A stretch of DNA of 64,000 bases from Misgurnus anguillicaudatus (GCF_027580225.2 NC_073354.2:28850001-28914000); one strand, 5' to 3'. Shown: positions 37,036 through 48,630, counted from the stretch's first letter. Translations and numbers: made by a program. Notes: generated by a model from the sequence alone, not told the origin.

Positions 37036-38300
37036 CAAATGCAAACATAATATAATATATAATCATGTAAATATGTAATATATTAACAAAATAATATTTA
37101 AAATAATTTCAAAAATATTGAAATTGAGTTTTGCCTGGAAAAAATGTATAGAGCTGCTTTATGAGGCACATAAAAAAAAACAATCCCATGATGATCTTGT
37201 TTCCAACATGTCAATATCCGACCTTGTCTGGAGGGACTGCTGATGTGGAAAAAGACACTCGGCGACTCAAGAGACATCAGGTGAGTAATACATTGTGTTC
37301 TTGCACTTTAATTCACACAGTCTGGATGACGGCAAACGTTTTTTTAGGTCAGAAGAACAATACCTCAACAACAAATCAAACTATACGTCAAACACCACAT
37401 GTGGGTTCCAATCTCAAGATAAGTTGCCATCTCTGTACAGCAGCCAAACTTTATTTATTATTCACTACTCAGAGTTTAAAGTCTTCAAAACAGTCAGCAC
37501 CATAAAATCTCCTCTTTGCTTTTATCCTCACTTTAAATAAGACTAAAGGTGACTTAGACAGGTGTATTTCCAAGGCAGTGATACATAAAGCTGTACTACA
37601 CCTGTAATCACCTTTCATGTACAGGGAGAACAAAGAGCTTTAATACGCAGCTCTGTCCGCCTGCCGTAATTAAACTTTGACTTCTATTAATCCCTGAAGT
37701 AAATTGGAGCGAGGGAAGGATTTAGCCGGCCATTCATCATATGAGTCTGTGAAGATGGCAGTTTTAATAAAAACATTCGGAGCGGTCTATTAGGTTTTCC
37801 AAAGTCGAGTTTCATTTCAGAAAAGAACAACAATAAATAACAGTACTACGGTAAAAATGTCCCATTTTAAATAAATGAACACTGAGTAACTATAAAAATT
37901 CAACTGTTATCCTCCATCAAACATGACAAAAGATCCACATGCGTAGCGTGCAGTCAAACTTTCAGCATTCAAAACGGATTCTGTTTCTCAATCTAATGCA
38001 ACTCTTAATTAAAATCAGATGATAGATAGAGGTCGACCAATGTGGGTTTTCCAATATCCATTACTGATGTCTAGGGAGCAGGGTTGCTAGTATCTAATAT
38101 GATTCTGACATGATATAATTTATTATTTTCATAATTAAGGCTATCAATTTAACACGTTAATTTAGTTAATTAATTAAAATACAGATTTTGCATTTGACCT
38201 CAAAGTCACTTTTTGTAATCTCTATTTAATCCCAAAGTAATGTTTTAAAATTTGAAGACTTCTAATACATGTTAAGAATATGAAATAATAATTGTATTAA
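37036..38300. other. no gene seen; possible repeat debris at the right
   Basis: Open frames at 37161-37540 are unassigned. A motif cluster at 37660-37700 is described as a finding. From 38030 to 38300 there are snippets like AGGTCGACCAATGTGGG and GGCTATCAATTTAACACGTT that recall dispersed fish repeats, too short to call. Confidence 0.4.
37667..37693. promoter_or_regulatory. TAATTA / CTTTGAC / TAATCC motif cluster
   Basis: Within 27 bp: a homeodomain core TAATTA (37667-37672), a TCF/LEF-like CTTTGAC (37675-37681) and a bicoid-type Otx/Pitx core TAATCC (37688-37693), in repeat-free DNA. Function is inferred only. Confidence 0.2.
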
Positions 38301-38389
38301 AGGCGGAGTGCACGATTTCTGACACGCCCCTTATTGCTGATTGGCTACAAGTGTGTTTTGGTACTCGGCCCAACTCCCTTATCCAAAGC

Positions 38390-39093
38390 CAGGGTTCCCA
38401 CACCTTAGTTAACTTCAAATTCAAGGACCTTTCAAGGACTTTCCAGGTCCAATACCCTCGAATTCAAGGAGTAAATGTGGGGACACATTTCAAGTGAGAG
38501 CAAGGTTACATCGTGTTACCTTTCAAGATATATTGTTACAGTTCCCTTTCGAGGGAACTCGCGCTGCGTCACTGCGTTGACACTTTGGGTACGCCTCCAG
38601 GGGTAAATGCATCTGAATGTGTATATAAAATTCAACAAATGGTGAGGCTAAACGAAAAAAGACAGGGTGACGCGGGAGCCAGGAAGTATTTCACTACCTG
38701 AAATATTGCCAAAGACCACATTACAAGGACACAGGAAGTAGGGCAAGGGAGACACAGCGTCTCGTTCCCTTCTCAGGGAACAACAGTTACATACGTAACC
38801 CGAAACGTTTGATGTGTCAAACACAACTATGCAAAAAAGCATTTTGGTATTAATCAACATCCGCATACAGAAGATATAAACATTTAAAGCGAACAGTTTA
38901 GCACGTGTGCTTAAAGGGTCAAGAATTTTTATATTATCCTACACTACTGGGAATAAAAAATCCATAATATAGATGCAAGCACTTTCAATGACCTGTATCT
39001 ATGTATGTATATTTTTAAAAACGTCCCAGGGCATTGAATTTTTCCCCCAGATTCACAAACTTTCAAGAATTTCAAGGACGCGTGGAAACCCTG
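38390..39093. mobile_element. hAT-type element (CAGGGTTCCCAC ends)
   Basis: The left end is CAGGGTTCCCACACC and the right end GCGTGGAAACCCTG; the inner flanks TTCAAGGACnTTTCAAGG and TTTCAAGAATTTCAAGGACG are inverted. The direct repeat CAAAGC lies at 38384-38389 and 39094-39099 (only 6 bp exact). It carries a further insertion at 38531-38802. Confidence 0.85.
38531..38802. mobile_element. inverted-end repeat (GTTCCCTTTCGAGGGAACTC family)
   Basis: Left: TTACAGTTCCCTTTCGAGGG then AACTCGCGCTGCGTC. Right: GACACAGCGTCTCGTTCCC, then TCAGGGAACAACAGTTACAT and ACGTAACC. The two ends are complementary (GAACTCGCGCTGCGTC / GACACAGCGTCTCGTTC). A common cyprinid repeat, here inside an hAT. Limits are approximate. 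Confidence 0.75.
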
Positions 39094-39156
39094 CAAAGCG
39101 TTTTTCAAAAAAACATTCACCCCGCCATTAATTGGCATGTCACGAAATAACTTTAA

Positions 39157-39615
39157 AGGTGACATAGAATGGTTGAACGGAGTATTTATCCTTGTTCTGT
39201 GATGTGACATGTAGACAAAAAAATTTTTGTTTGGGTCTGTAATGCCTTAGAAGCTTCCTAAAAACCTCTCTCAGATAGCTCTATTAGGGTGGGGGATTTC
39301 AAACAAGTGGTTTTGCACCTATTTGGCTCCCCGTACTGGCTTAACTTGCAATCTCATTACTGATTGTCTGACTTTGCTGCCACTCAAAAAATGTAGCCAA
39401 TTATTTTAAAGTGGAGGGGCAGTTAGATGCCTGTGATGTCATAAGCATCTGTTTTTCAGATTGGGCTGTTTTCTGGCTGACATTTGTAAAAGAGGAATTT
39501 CTATAAGACTGAGATGTTTAGCATGTTTAGCACTTTTTGTATGTTTGTGAATGTGGGTAGACTACCATTATTCAACAAAGACAAGGTAAAAATGGTTTTT
39601 AGTTCTCTGTCCCCT
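39157..39615. mobile_element. TTAA-flanked MITE (AGGTGACATAGAATGG family), full-length
   Basis: TTAA at 39153-39156 and 39616-39619. The ends AGGTGACATAG and, inverted, AGGGGACAGAG. The body has GTTTGGGTCTGTAATGCC, GGTTTTGCACCTATTTGGC and TGATTGTCTGACTTTGCTGC. I recognise it as a common cyprinid repeat. Non-coding. Confidence 0.9.
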
Positions 39616-39619
39616 TTAA

Positions 39620-40962
39620 AATTTTCGGTCCTGAAAAAGAAATATATACTTGTGTGTGTTACTTGATAGTAAGTAACAGATACAGGCCCTAAATTTAAAA
39701 AAGAAAATGAATCAAATGAATTATCCTCGCTAATAAACAGTATAAATCCACCCGACAACACCATTTCAGACTGGTACTGTTGACTCTATCCAAATATGTT
39801 GATGCAACAAAAACCTTCAAATTTAGTTTGAAATTAAATGACTTCAGCATCCACACATCCATGTGCTGTTGTCTATTTCCTGACCTACAAACATCTCACA
39901 GTCAAACAACTCTTGGCTGTATCCTTGGTTGGAAAGACCAGCGCTAATTTATCGCAAGCACCCTTCCTGACTGCAGGGAAGCCGAGTGACACGCGCCATT
40001 CATTTGTGTCGACAGAGAAACACTGTCCAGCCTGCTCTCTGTTAAATAATCTCTTCGATGTACTGCTATCAAGTGTGAAGGGCAGCTGCTGAGGAACAGC
40101 GTGGGACCGCTAATGACAGAATGTTGGATTAATGACCTGGGTAGATGAGCCAACAGGCCAATGTCAGGGATGCTCCTTTCCCGGCAGGGCACTTATGATG
40201 GAGGCGGGGGGCGGCCTGTCCCCTCCATATCCCCATCACTGGCCAAATCCTCCATATGCAGGATTGTTGGTTAACAGATAACATACAGTATGGATAACTT
40301 GGCTCAAACTGTACAAAAAGGAGCGATACTTCATTCCTTTAGTTTTGATACATAGGTCACATCCAAAGAAAATAAAAACAATAAATATCCTGTATTAAAA
40401 ACATAGGCAAGGTGATGAATGTGTGATGTGCCACTACTACAACACTATTCCTCAAGTGACTTCTGCACAGCAAATTTGCTGAAATCTTTCCTCGCCTCAC
40501 CGTTACACTGATTGCAACATCACACACTCGCACCCTAAGCCTGGCGTAGCAAAAGTAGGGTGAGAGCAGCTCTCTTTTGGCATGCGGGTGGCACGTGGGT
40601 GTGTTGAAAGTGAAGGGGGGCGCGCTACTTTTGCTCAGTGCTCAACGCAGCTGCAGAAACTCGACAGTCTCTGCCAACCAATCCTACCAGGCTCAGCTCA
40701 CCACCTGTTCTACAAGCACCACAGAAAGTGAGAAAGAGTGAAACAGAGCTCTCCTTGACTAACCCCCCAATGAGTGTTACCTATTTTATCCAGCTTTCTG
40801 ACAAATGTTGGCCAAAAAGTCACAATCATGTGCAAATACAGTTCAGTCAATGGTTAACTGGTAAACTCATATCAAACATATTTCAGGAATATGTGCTTAC
40901 CATAAACAAATTAAGAGGAAGCTGAAATTATGTGCGAAATTACATATTTAAAAACTGAGATA
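39620..40962. other. no gene seen
   Basis: Unassigned. Open frames at 39838-40192 and 40638-40925 have no known domain. Confidence 0.45.
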
Positions 40963-41403
40963 TTAAAGGAATATTCCACTTTTATAAAAAAAATCGGATA
41001 ATTTACTCACACCATGTCATCCAAGATGTTTATGACTTTCTTTGTTCAGTCAAGAAGAAATTACGTTTTTTGAGGAAGACATTCCAGGTTTTTTCTCCTT
41101 ATAGTGGACCTCAACAGTTTACAGTTTCAATTCAGTGGATTTTTAATGCATCTTTAAAGGGCTCTAAATGTTCCCAACAGAGGCTTAAGGGATTTATCTA
41201 GCAAAAGGATTGTAATTTTTGCCCAAAAATATATATTTTTAATCACAACTTCTCCTCTTGCACTAACGGTGTGATGCACCAGCGTGACCTTACGTATTAC
41301 GTAATCACGTTAAAAGGTCATTACGTATATGAAACTACCGCTCCAGTGTTTACAAGTATGGAGAAAGTTCCAACATTGTTGTATGTGGAATGATACTTAT
41401 TAA

Positions 41404-41936
41404 AGAGCACCTATTTCATTGCTAAAAAACAAAGTTATTTTGTGTATTTGGTATAATAGAATGTGTTTGTGTGGTTTATGGTTAAAAACATAATTTTTTC
41501 ACATACCGTACATTTTTGTAGCTCCAGACTTCACTATTTTCCTGAAACACACGGATTTGAAAAGCTTTGTGATTCTGATTGGCCAGCTAATCTGTCTATT
41601 GTTATTGGCCTGAATACCTCGTCAGCCGGAAACATGACGCTCCTTACCATGTTTAAAAGATTCAGTTGCTAACATTAGTTAACTTACAGGCTGTAAGTCC
41701 GAAGCGGGAGGAAATATGATAATGTCGGTCTTGTCTACATCACCAATCCCAGTAAGTAAACTGTTGCCTACAATCCATGTTTGTTGTAGTCTAAGAAAAG
41801 AAATTTACGTTGGAGACGATAACTCACGTCATCGTTTACTCTAGAGTATTTATCTTTTGCATATCATTAACAAGTACTAATACACACGTACAGACCAAAG
41901 GAAATGTAAAAACGTGAATCGAACAATAGGTGCTCT
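41404..41936. mobile_element. TTAA-flanked MITE (AGAGCACCTATT family), copy 2, intact
   Basis: TTAA at 41400-41403 and 41937-41940. Perfectly inverted ends AGAGCACC / GGTGCTCT. Same family and nearly the same length as 33625-34706 after its nested insertion is removed, but opposite in orientation. It landed in the TTAA of the host loop, where sister copies read ATTAACGTC or ATTAATGTC. Confidence 0.95.
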
Positions 41937-42109
41937 TTAATGTCATTGTGTCAGTTTATTGTTTAAAATGGTCGGCAAGTGTGGGTTTCACATATGTAAC
42001 GTGTGACCTTTTGACGTGGTTACGCAATACGTAAGGTCACGCTGGTGCATCACGCGACAATTTTTTTGGGAGAAAATGACAATCGTTTCGCTAGCTAAGA
42101 CTCTTATGC

Positions 42110-42390
42110 TGCGTTTACACCAGCCACGGTAAAGGCGTGAACCGCGAGTGAGTTCAATGTTTAGTCAATGTGAAGATGCATTGATGCGCGTCTGGAGGTC
42201 TTTGCGTGTCTAGTTCGTGCGAATGGCGCGAATTGAGAGCCTGGCGCAGGACGCGCGAATGGCGCTTATTGTGCATGTATTTTGCTACTTCACTCTAGAC
42301 GCGTGAAATCGATTCAAACTGTTCAAGTGGCAAACTAGGCATGGTACCCGCGATTTTGACGCCTCAAACGTTGTTGGTGTAAACGTAGAT
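42110..42390. mobile_element. MITE with GCGTTTACACCA ends
   Basis: Left TGCGTTTACACCAGCCACGG; right reverse complement TACGTTTACACCAACAACG. TTATGC is directly repeated at 42104-42109 and 42391-42396 and may be the core of an 8-bp duplication with decay (TCTTATGC / ATTTATGC). The body has CGCGAATGGCGC-like repeats. Inserted in the right arm of the palindromic element. Confidence 0.8.
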
Positions 42391-42566
42391 TTATGCCTAG
42401 GTTGAAACTGTAAACTGTTAAGGTCCATTAAAGTCCATTATATGTAGAAATCCTTGAATGTTTTCCTCAAAAAACTTAATTTCTTCTCGACCCAACAAAG
42501 AAAGACATAATATCTTGGATGACATGGGGGTGAGTAATTTTTTATGAAAGTAGAGTATTCTTTTAA

Positions 42567-42780
42567 AGGGATAGTTTCCCCAAAAATAGTATTTTGTCAA
42601 CATTGACTCAGCCTCATGTTGTTCAAAACTTGTATAAGTTTCTTTATTTTGTAGAGCACACAAGAAGATATTTTGATAAATGATGGTAATCACACAGTTG
42701 ACGTTATCCGCTGACTTCCATAGTGGGAAAAACACGTACTATGGACGTCAATGATATGAAAGTCATTGGGTAAAAAAAAT
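42567..42780. mobile_element. TTAA-type MITE (GGGATAGTTCACC family), truncated
   Basis: Starts AGGGATAGTTTCCCCAAAAA immediately after the TTAA that closes the neighbouring element. Continues through CTCATGTTGTTCAAAAC, AGAAGATATTTTGATAAATG and CTTCCATAGT...ACTATGGACGTCA, i.e. past the loop, then fades. The right end is missing. Confidence 0.8.
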
Positions 42781-43349
42781 GACACTGAAATGATACAAAA
42801 TGTGCTAACTTATTAACAAGCACCACATACCTGAGAGAGAGAGGGAGAAAAAAACACAACTTGCATAAATCTTTAACACCATTTTGGTCCATGAAGATTT
42901 TTTTTATCTTTTAAATATTATAATATTTTTGCCAGCTATGCTTTTTTATCGCTATTGCCACCAGGATTTATTTCTTTTTTTAAATTTAGATGAACTACTT
43001 AACCTCGCTAATAGATAAGTCTGTCCTTGGACACATAGTCAACCTTCGTAAAGTGATATCCCAAGAGTGAGATTGCATAAACAAATAGAACTGAACAAAA
43101 TCTATAGTTTTAAGGCCACATGGTGCTATTTTACATCCATACTGGGTTTAGTTGCATAAAATGTATGTAATCTAATGATGTGGATATTCATGCAAATTAT
43201 CGCTGCATTCTGTGGGTCATCTGCAGATGCCAAGTTGATACAATGAGAAGATATAGATTAAGCCTCTCCTCAGCTGATTAAAATAGAGCATTAGGTTAAA
43301 GAGGCACCACATGAGTGCCTCTTTGTCTCCCTATTACACGGCACACATC

Positions 43350-43384
<35 letters not shown>

Positions 43385-43968
43385 GAGCCAAAGTTGTACC
43401 CTGGTCCATCGCTGTGATGCAACACCACACCAAAAACAGCCGTCGTTGTCTGACCTTATCGCGGCTCCTTCGACTGAGCACCCACACGCACACGTGTGCC
43501 CTTGCATGTGGCAACTGAGTGGGCAAGACAACCACAGGCCCGTCATGTCTTTGACATCCATCATCAGCTCGCATCCCTCCACTTCTGCAAAACCTCGCGC
43601 ATGCACCTCGTCAAACAGGAAGCGTGCTCCGCTGCAACCGTGCAACGTCTGGATGGTGTACGATTTGCATTAGCAGAGAGAAGGAAATGAAATCAGGGCG
43701 TATTTCGGCTCTCCGCCTGCACGTTGTGTGTGCCGTGTAGTGAAATGCGTGGGAGAGGAGGGCAGGACAGTTCCTGCTTGCAGTCGCGCTGCTTTCCATG
43801 TGCTTTGCCTACGGACACACGTCTCTCGGCTCTGCCTGGCTACAGGAAGTGCACGCGCTTGTTGTCCGACTCTGGACTATTCAAATTCAAATGCTCTGTT
43901 ATCTGGAAGTGGCAAGAGGAAAAACGAAACAGCTGAGAGGTTGTGCTGCACTGAATATCATATCTTCA
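42781..43968. other. no gene seen; GC-richer patch
   Basis: The patch 43290-43900 is less AT-rich and produces many overlapping open frames in several frames on both strands (for example 43311-43673 plus), the pattern expected of high-GC DNA rather than coding. The (GA)n tract gives Arg-Glu runs. Confidence 0.4.
43351..43384. repeat. (GA)n microsatellite
   Basis: About 16 uninterrupted GA dinucleotides. Confidence 0.97.
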
Positions 43969-44115
43969 CTGTTAAAAATAAAGAGGCTACAAAGGTACAT
44001 GCTATAAAGAACCATTTTTGGTTCCCCTAAAGAACCATTCAGTCAAAACTTCTAACCTGTTACAGTCGATAACATTTGGAAAACAGAAAGGTTAGGTTCT
44101 TTACCAAAATCATGT
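43969..44115. repeat. AAAGAACCATTTTTGG MITE
   Basis: CTGTTAAAAATAAAGAGGCT, then AAGAACCATTTTTGGTTCCC, AAAGAACCATTCAGTCAAAA, and AACAGAAAGGTTAGGTTCTTT form the characteristic motif-rich short repeat found throughout teleosts. Confidence 0.75.
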
Positions 44116-46666
44116 GTACTGTACACCTTGGTGCTAACACAGGCCACAATATACGCACTACACATTTTATTTTTCACACAACCTGTGTCTAAAAAAAGGT
44201 GTTCAGCCTACATGCAAGGCTGCTCATGAGAGAATATGGTTTAGGTGAATGAGAACGTATGTGTGTGTGTCTGTTTCCGTGTGTCTTTGTATAACTGTAC
44301 GTGTACGTGGGTGGTTGGGTGGGGGCTCGATTTCTGATCAGAAGAAACACCTGCAGGTACCATTGTTCGGCTTGGGAAAGATGAGACTAGTTTTGGTCCC
44401 TGTGTGCCGTGTGTAGAAACCTTTACTTTTATCTTGCCCACCCAATACATTGTTGTCTATTTTAGTTTCACCCAGGGCACCTAATTAGTCAGAAAAGAGC
44501 TTGTGTAATCTAGAGACGTGTCGATTGATCCAGCGACAGAATAAATGCTTAATGTATTGAATCGATAAAGGCAGATCAAGCCAAGGAGGACATGGGGGGA
44601 GACATTACTGTCAATAAAGTCCATCTGATGAGGTTTCGGAGTGCTGAAATAATACACACGTGGGCCAATCCCTGCCATTTTCCGAAAATGTTATCTCACC
44701 TCCGTTCATACTCACTCGTGCCACTTCCTGTTTTTATTCTTGTTCACATCTCAATCCATCTGATTCCGTCAAGGACAAAAGCACAGTTCTGATAGGTTCC
44801 CATAGTAACAGAGTATGTGTTCCTGCTTTAGGGGGCTCTCGTGCATTGTCTCTGTCGGGGATTGCACAAAAGCGCCGGGCTGACCAATAGCTCTCATTTC
44901 CTCTAACCTCTAGACCTGTTATACCTGCCATCATCACAGCGTAGATACTATAAAGGTCGTGCTCATCTAATGAGTTAAATCCTTCACTAGCATGATACTT
45001 GCAAGTGCTGGCAAAGGAGGATCTTTGTATAACCATCAAGCATAGTGTTTTTGCTGTGTCGTATATTTTGCCGCTTATACTGAACCGCCTACTTCACTTA
45101 AGAGCTAATGGAGGACTAAATGCATCAAGAAACAATTTAAGTGATATCATATGGCATAAAGGAACCATAAACAGGCAGTGCATCTCGGTAAATTATGCCG
45201 TAATACCTGTCTACTATGTCTGAGACAGAGTTTAACATCGGATACAAACACTCTCTCTCTACTATAGTAGTATGTGGTGCTAGCCAAGTGCAAGCTGGAA
45301 GACAATGTGAGGAGATTTTTTTGAAATGTGCATATTTTACAAACTAACTAACCAGTGCTGTACTCTACTTTACTGAACATATTGCTCTACTTCTTAAATG
45401 CATGTGATCCAGAAATGCACAAATCTAGCACCCACAACTTGGATAGAAACTAACAGGCCGACAGGTGAAAAAACTCATGCACTTTTGGGACAAAACACTT
45501 CTATACAGACAAATCGGGCAAACGCCCCAACTTTCTAAACTGTAATCCATAACAAAATCCCCCATTGCCACAGTTGGCTATGAAACACTGACAGCTGCAC
45601 AGATGATATATAGTTTCCGTAAGTATTAGTCATTATAAAAAGCGTGGACTTACTGGACTGATTTTGAGTTGAGTGAATGATGTCATCATATTCACATTGG
45701 TCAAAAGTTCAACCAGTAAATTTGGGTTCCGCTAACTTCATGACAACGTAATTATGACACATCAGCACTTTTTGCAAGCTTTTTGCAATTCCAGAATGTC
45801 TGTGCGTTATTTTCACAACTTCATTTAAGCAACACATGCTTGATGCCAGCTACCTCCTTCCTGAACCGACATGCCAATAATGGGCTGCGACATCAGTCAG
45901 CATTTCACCACGAGACACTTTCTCAACATCTGCCATATGATTTACCACGTCGTGCACTTCCTGTTCTCTATGCTGTTTAAAGTGACAAAGCAAGAATTAT
46001 TTCTGATCATAAGTGTTAACCTGGTGTAGCAAAATGTCTGTTGGCGGCTGATGTTAAGCTTAACTTGGCTTGGCTTCTAAACGTTTCAGTTATTGGCAAA
46101 GAGCAGTGACCCAAAAGCCAGAAAGATGTGATCACAATATTTTAGATCAAAAGTTATTTCTAACTCTGTTCTTTAATATTTGTTTACATCCTTGTCACTA
46201 TGATTTGTCAGGTTTTAATAACTAAGAATGCAAGAATGCATACACAAATATGCTGCAATGCAAAATTGTATTTTAAGCTACGAAATGGTAAACATTAAAT
46301 GCACAATAACAGATGTCAATAAAAAGGTGACTTCGTTCAAAAGGTTGCATTGTTTAGGACAAATGTAAAAATCTTCCTAGATCAAAATTAGAACACATTA
46401 AACACACTGACCTTTGTCAAAGTTCCTCATATTATCATCTGTCATTTTTACCCACATACGACGCAGACTGCTCAATGAAAATTCTAAGAATGACCTTTTG
46501 ATCTTTATACCCACTTGCACGCTGCCCAGGGTAAACGAAGACAAATGCATTTGCCACGGAGCTAAGTGTCATACAGAAGCATGTCAATTTACAATTACCA
46601 CAGTGTTTGATACTGGAGGGCACCATTTGTATGTTACTGTCACTTTAAATCAGCAAACAGCATCGC
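44116..46666. other. no gene seen
   Basis: About 2.5 kb, unassigned. No open frame has a recognisable domain. Confidence 0.45.
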
Positions 46667-47805
46667 AACTTTCTCATCCAATGAGAAACAAGAGTTGAAC
46701 TCCGCTTTACAACCTTATCAGCCAATGATAAACAAGAGTTGAACTTCGCTTTACAACCTTCTCAGCCAATGAGAAACAAAACCAACCAGACTCTGCTAAA
46801 AACATTTTCAACCAATGACAAACAAGACTGATCAAACTCAAACTCTGATCGAACTCTACAAAATTATCAACCAATGAGAAGCAAAACTAATCAGACTCTG
46901 CATCACAACATTTTCAAACAAGACTGATCAAACTCTACAACTTTCTCAGCCAATGAGAAACAAAAACCAATCAGACTCTGCTTCACAGCATTCTCTGCCA
47001 ATGAGAAACAAGAGCCAAACTCTGATTTACAACCTTCTTAGCCAACGAGAAGCAAAAGCAATCAGACTCTGCTTACAACATTTTCAACCAATGACAAGCA
47101 AGACTGATCAAACTCTACAAAGTTCTCAGCCAATGAGAATCAAAACCAATCAGACTTTGCTTACAACATTTTCAACCAATGACAAACAAGACTGATCAAA
47201 CTCTATAAAATTCTCAGCCAATGAGAAGCAAAACCAATCAGACTTTGCTTACAACATTTTCAACCAATGACAAACAAGACTGATCAAACTCTACAAAGTT
47301 CTCAGCCAGGTTCAAGTTCAAGTTCAAGAAACTTTATTATCCCCGAGGGGAACTTTGTAATGCCAATGAGAAACAAATCCAATCAGACTCTGCTTCACAA
47401 CCTATTCAGCCAATGGGAAACAACAGCCAAACTCTGCTTCACAGCTTTCTTAGCCAATGAGAGAAACAAGAGCCAAACTCTTCTTTACAACTTTCTCAGC
47501 CAATGAGAAACAAATCTAATCGGACTCTGTTTCAAAACATTTTCAGTCTGTTACAAGCAAGAGTCAAACTTTGCTTCACAACATTTTCAGCCAGTGACAA
47601 ACAAGACCAATCACACTCTGCTTCACAACTTTCTTAGCCAATGACAAACAAGAGTCCAACATTCTCAGCCAATGAGAAACAAGACCAATCAGACTCTGCT
47701 TCACAACTTTCTTAGCCAATTACAAACAAGAGTCTGACTTTCTCAGCCAGTGAGAAACAAGACCAATCAGACTCTGCTTCACACATTTTCAACCAATGAA
47801 AAACC
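46667..47805. repeat. CCAAT-rich minisatellite, ~42-48 bp units
   Basis: About 25 imperfect units of the type AGCCAATGAGAAACAAGACC then AATCAGACTCTGCTTCACAAC. Unit starts are about 42 to 48 bp apart, shorter (31-32) in places. Between 47088 and 47306 two unit types alternate (spacings 42, 46, 42, 46, 42), making an 88-bp higher-order repeat. Most units carry CCAATGA, many also CCAATCAG. Open frames across it are products of the repeat. Confidence 0.95.
47309..47361. repeat. retroposon-like tail inserted in the minisatellite
   Basis: GGTTCAAGTTCAAGTTCAAG then AAACTTTATTATCCCCGAGGGG and AACTTTGTAATG interrupts a unit between GCCA and CCAATGAG. The 'TTTATTnTCCCCGAGGGGAA' text resembles a recurrent fish retroelement 3' end. 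It may itself be a TTCAAG microsatellite seed. Confidence 0.6.
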
Positions 47806-48496
47806 AATCCAAGGATATAAGTTGCGATATAAGTTGCTCAACCCTATCTAAAATACACAAGAAAAGTAAACAGAAAAGTTCAATAGTTTGCCTGTTCTAT
47901 CACCTCAAGCAACCTGTGGTTACCTCACTGGAATGCTTCAAGCATAGATCAACATTTGCCACCCACAATACTCTAGTCCAGACAGACACAACACTTTAAG
48001 TAACCATGGCCCAGTTTTAACCACTCCACAACGACAAATACACACACACACACACACACACATCATGATGGATGTGAGCACCACAACCTAATCAACCAAA
48101 ACACATGAAATCTAGTTTTCTACTCTTATACTGTACAGTGAGTTTACACTGTGTGGCTGGTGTCTCCGTGTTGTTGATCCACTGGCAGACCTGTGTGGTG
48201 CCTGATGGTTAGCGGTGTTTCATTTGCTTATTTTTTATCGTGGCTACAGTGCACACCACGCACGTAGCCACAAACAGCTTTTTGTACATTTAGCAAATGC
48301 TTGAGAGAAAAACAGAATAGGCTGGCCTACATAAAGACTTACAATCAGAATGTTTATGCTCTGTTTTATAACCTAATGAGATGCCTACATAGGCCTTCTA
48401 AGGATGCATTATAACTGTCAACGAAAGCTTGTACGTGTGATAGTTAGTTTGGCATGTTTTAATCCTTAAAAACAAACACCATACACAAACATTGGG
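47806..48496. other. no gene seen; contains a CA repeat
   Basis: Unassigned, with (CA)n at 48039-48063. Confidence 0.5.
48039..48063. repeat. (CA)n microsatellite
   Basis: About twelve CA units. Confidence 0.95.
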
Positions 48497-48630
48497 TAGG
48501 TCTGCATAACGATGAATCTCAAGTAATCGTTTGCAGAATAAAAGTTTTTGTATATGTGTGTGTACTGTGTATAATAATTGTTATAATAATTATAATAATA
48601 ATTTCTTAAATATATATAACTATTATATGT

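Larger units (their letters stand above)
38301..39152. mobile_element. TTAA-type MITE (AGGCGGAGTGCACGAT family), heavily interrupted
   Basis: Begins after TTAA (38297-38300) with AGGCGGAGTGCACGATTTCT, then GACACGCCCCTTA and GTGTTTTGGTACTCGGCCCA. It is cut at 38390 by an hAT element and resumes at 39094 with CAAAGCGTTTTTCAAAAAAAC. The right limit at the next TTAA (39153-39156) is likely but not certain. Confidence 0.6.
40967..42562. mobile_element. long-arm palindromic TTAA element, copy 2, with two nested insertions
   Basis: TTAA at 40963-40966 and 42563-42566. The long inverted arms match copies at 14131 and 58474 (GTCAAGAAGAAATTACG..., TATAGTGGACCTCAACAG...). The loop holds ATG at 41968 followed by the short frame M-V-G-K-C-G-F-H-I-C-N-V then a stop. 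A TTAA MITE (41404-41936) sits in the loop and another MITE (42110-42390) in the right arm. Confidence 0.85.

Noticed and set aside
38030..38300. Possible additional dispersed repeats
   Set aside because: Only short snippets resemble known repeat starts; no ends or second copies within the window to support a call.
43311..43673. 120-codon open frame with Arg-Glu run
   Set aside because: Driven by the (GA)n tract and local GC content; several frames on both strands are open at once.
46953..47506. Repetitive open frames with Asn-Gln-Thr-Leu motifs
   Set aside because: Translation of the minisatellite; frame breaks between units and no function implied.
46667..47805. CRISPR-like array
   Set aside because: Regular units, but no invariant repeat with unique spacers; the whole unit is repeated, and the host is a vertebrate.
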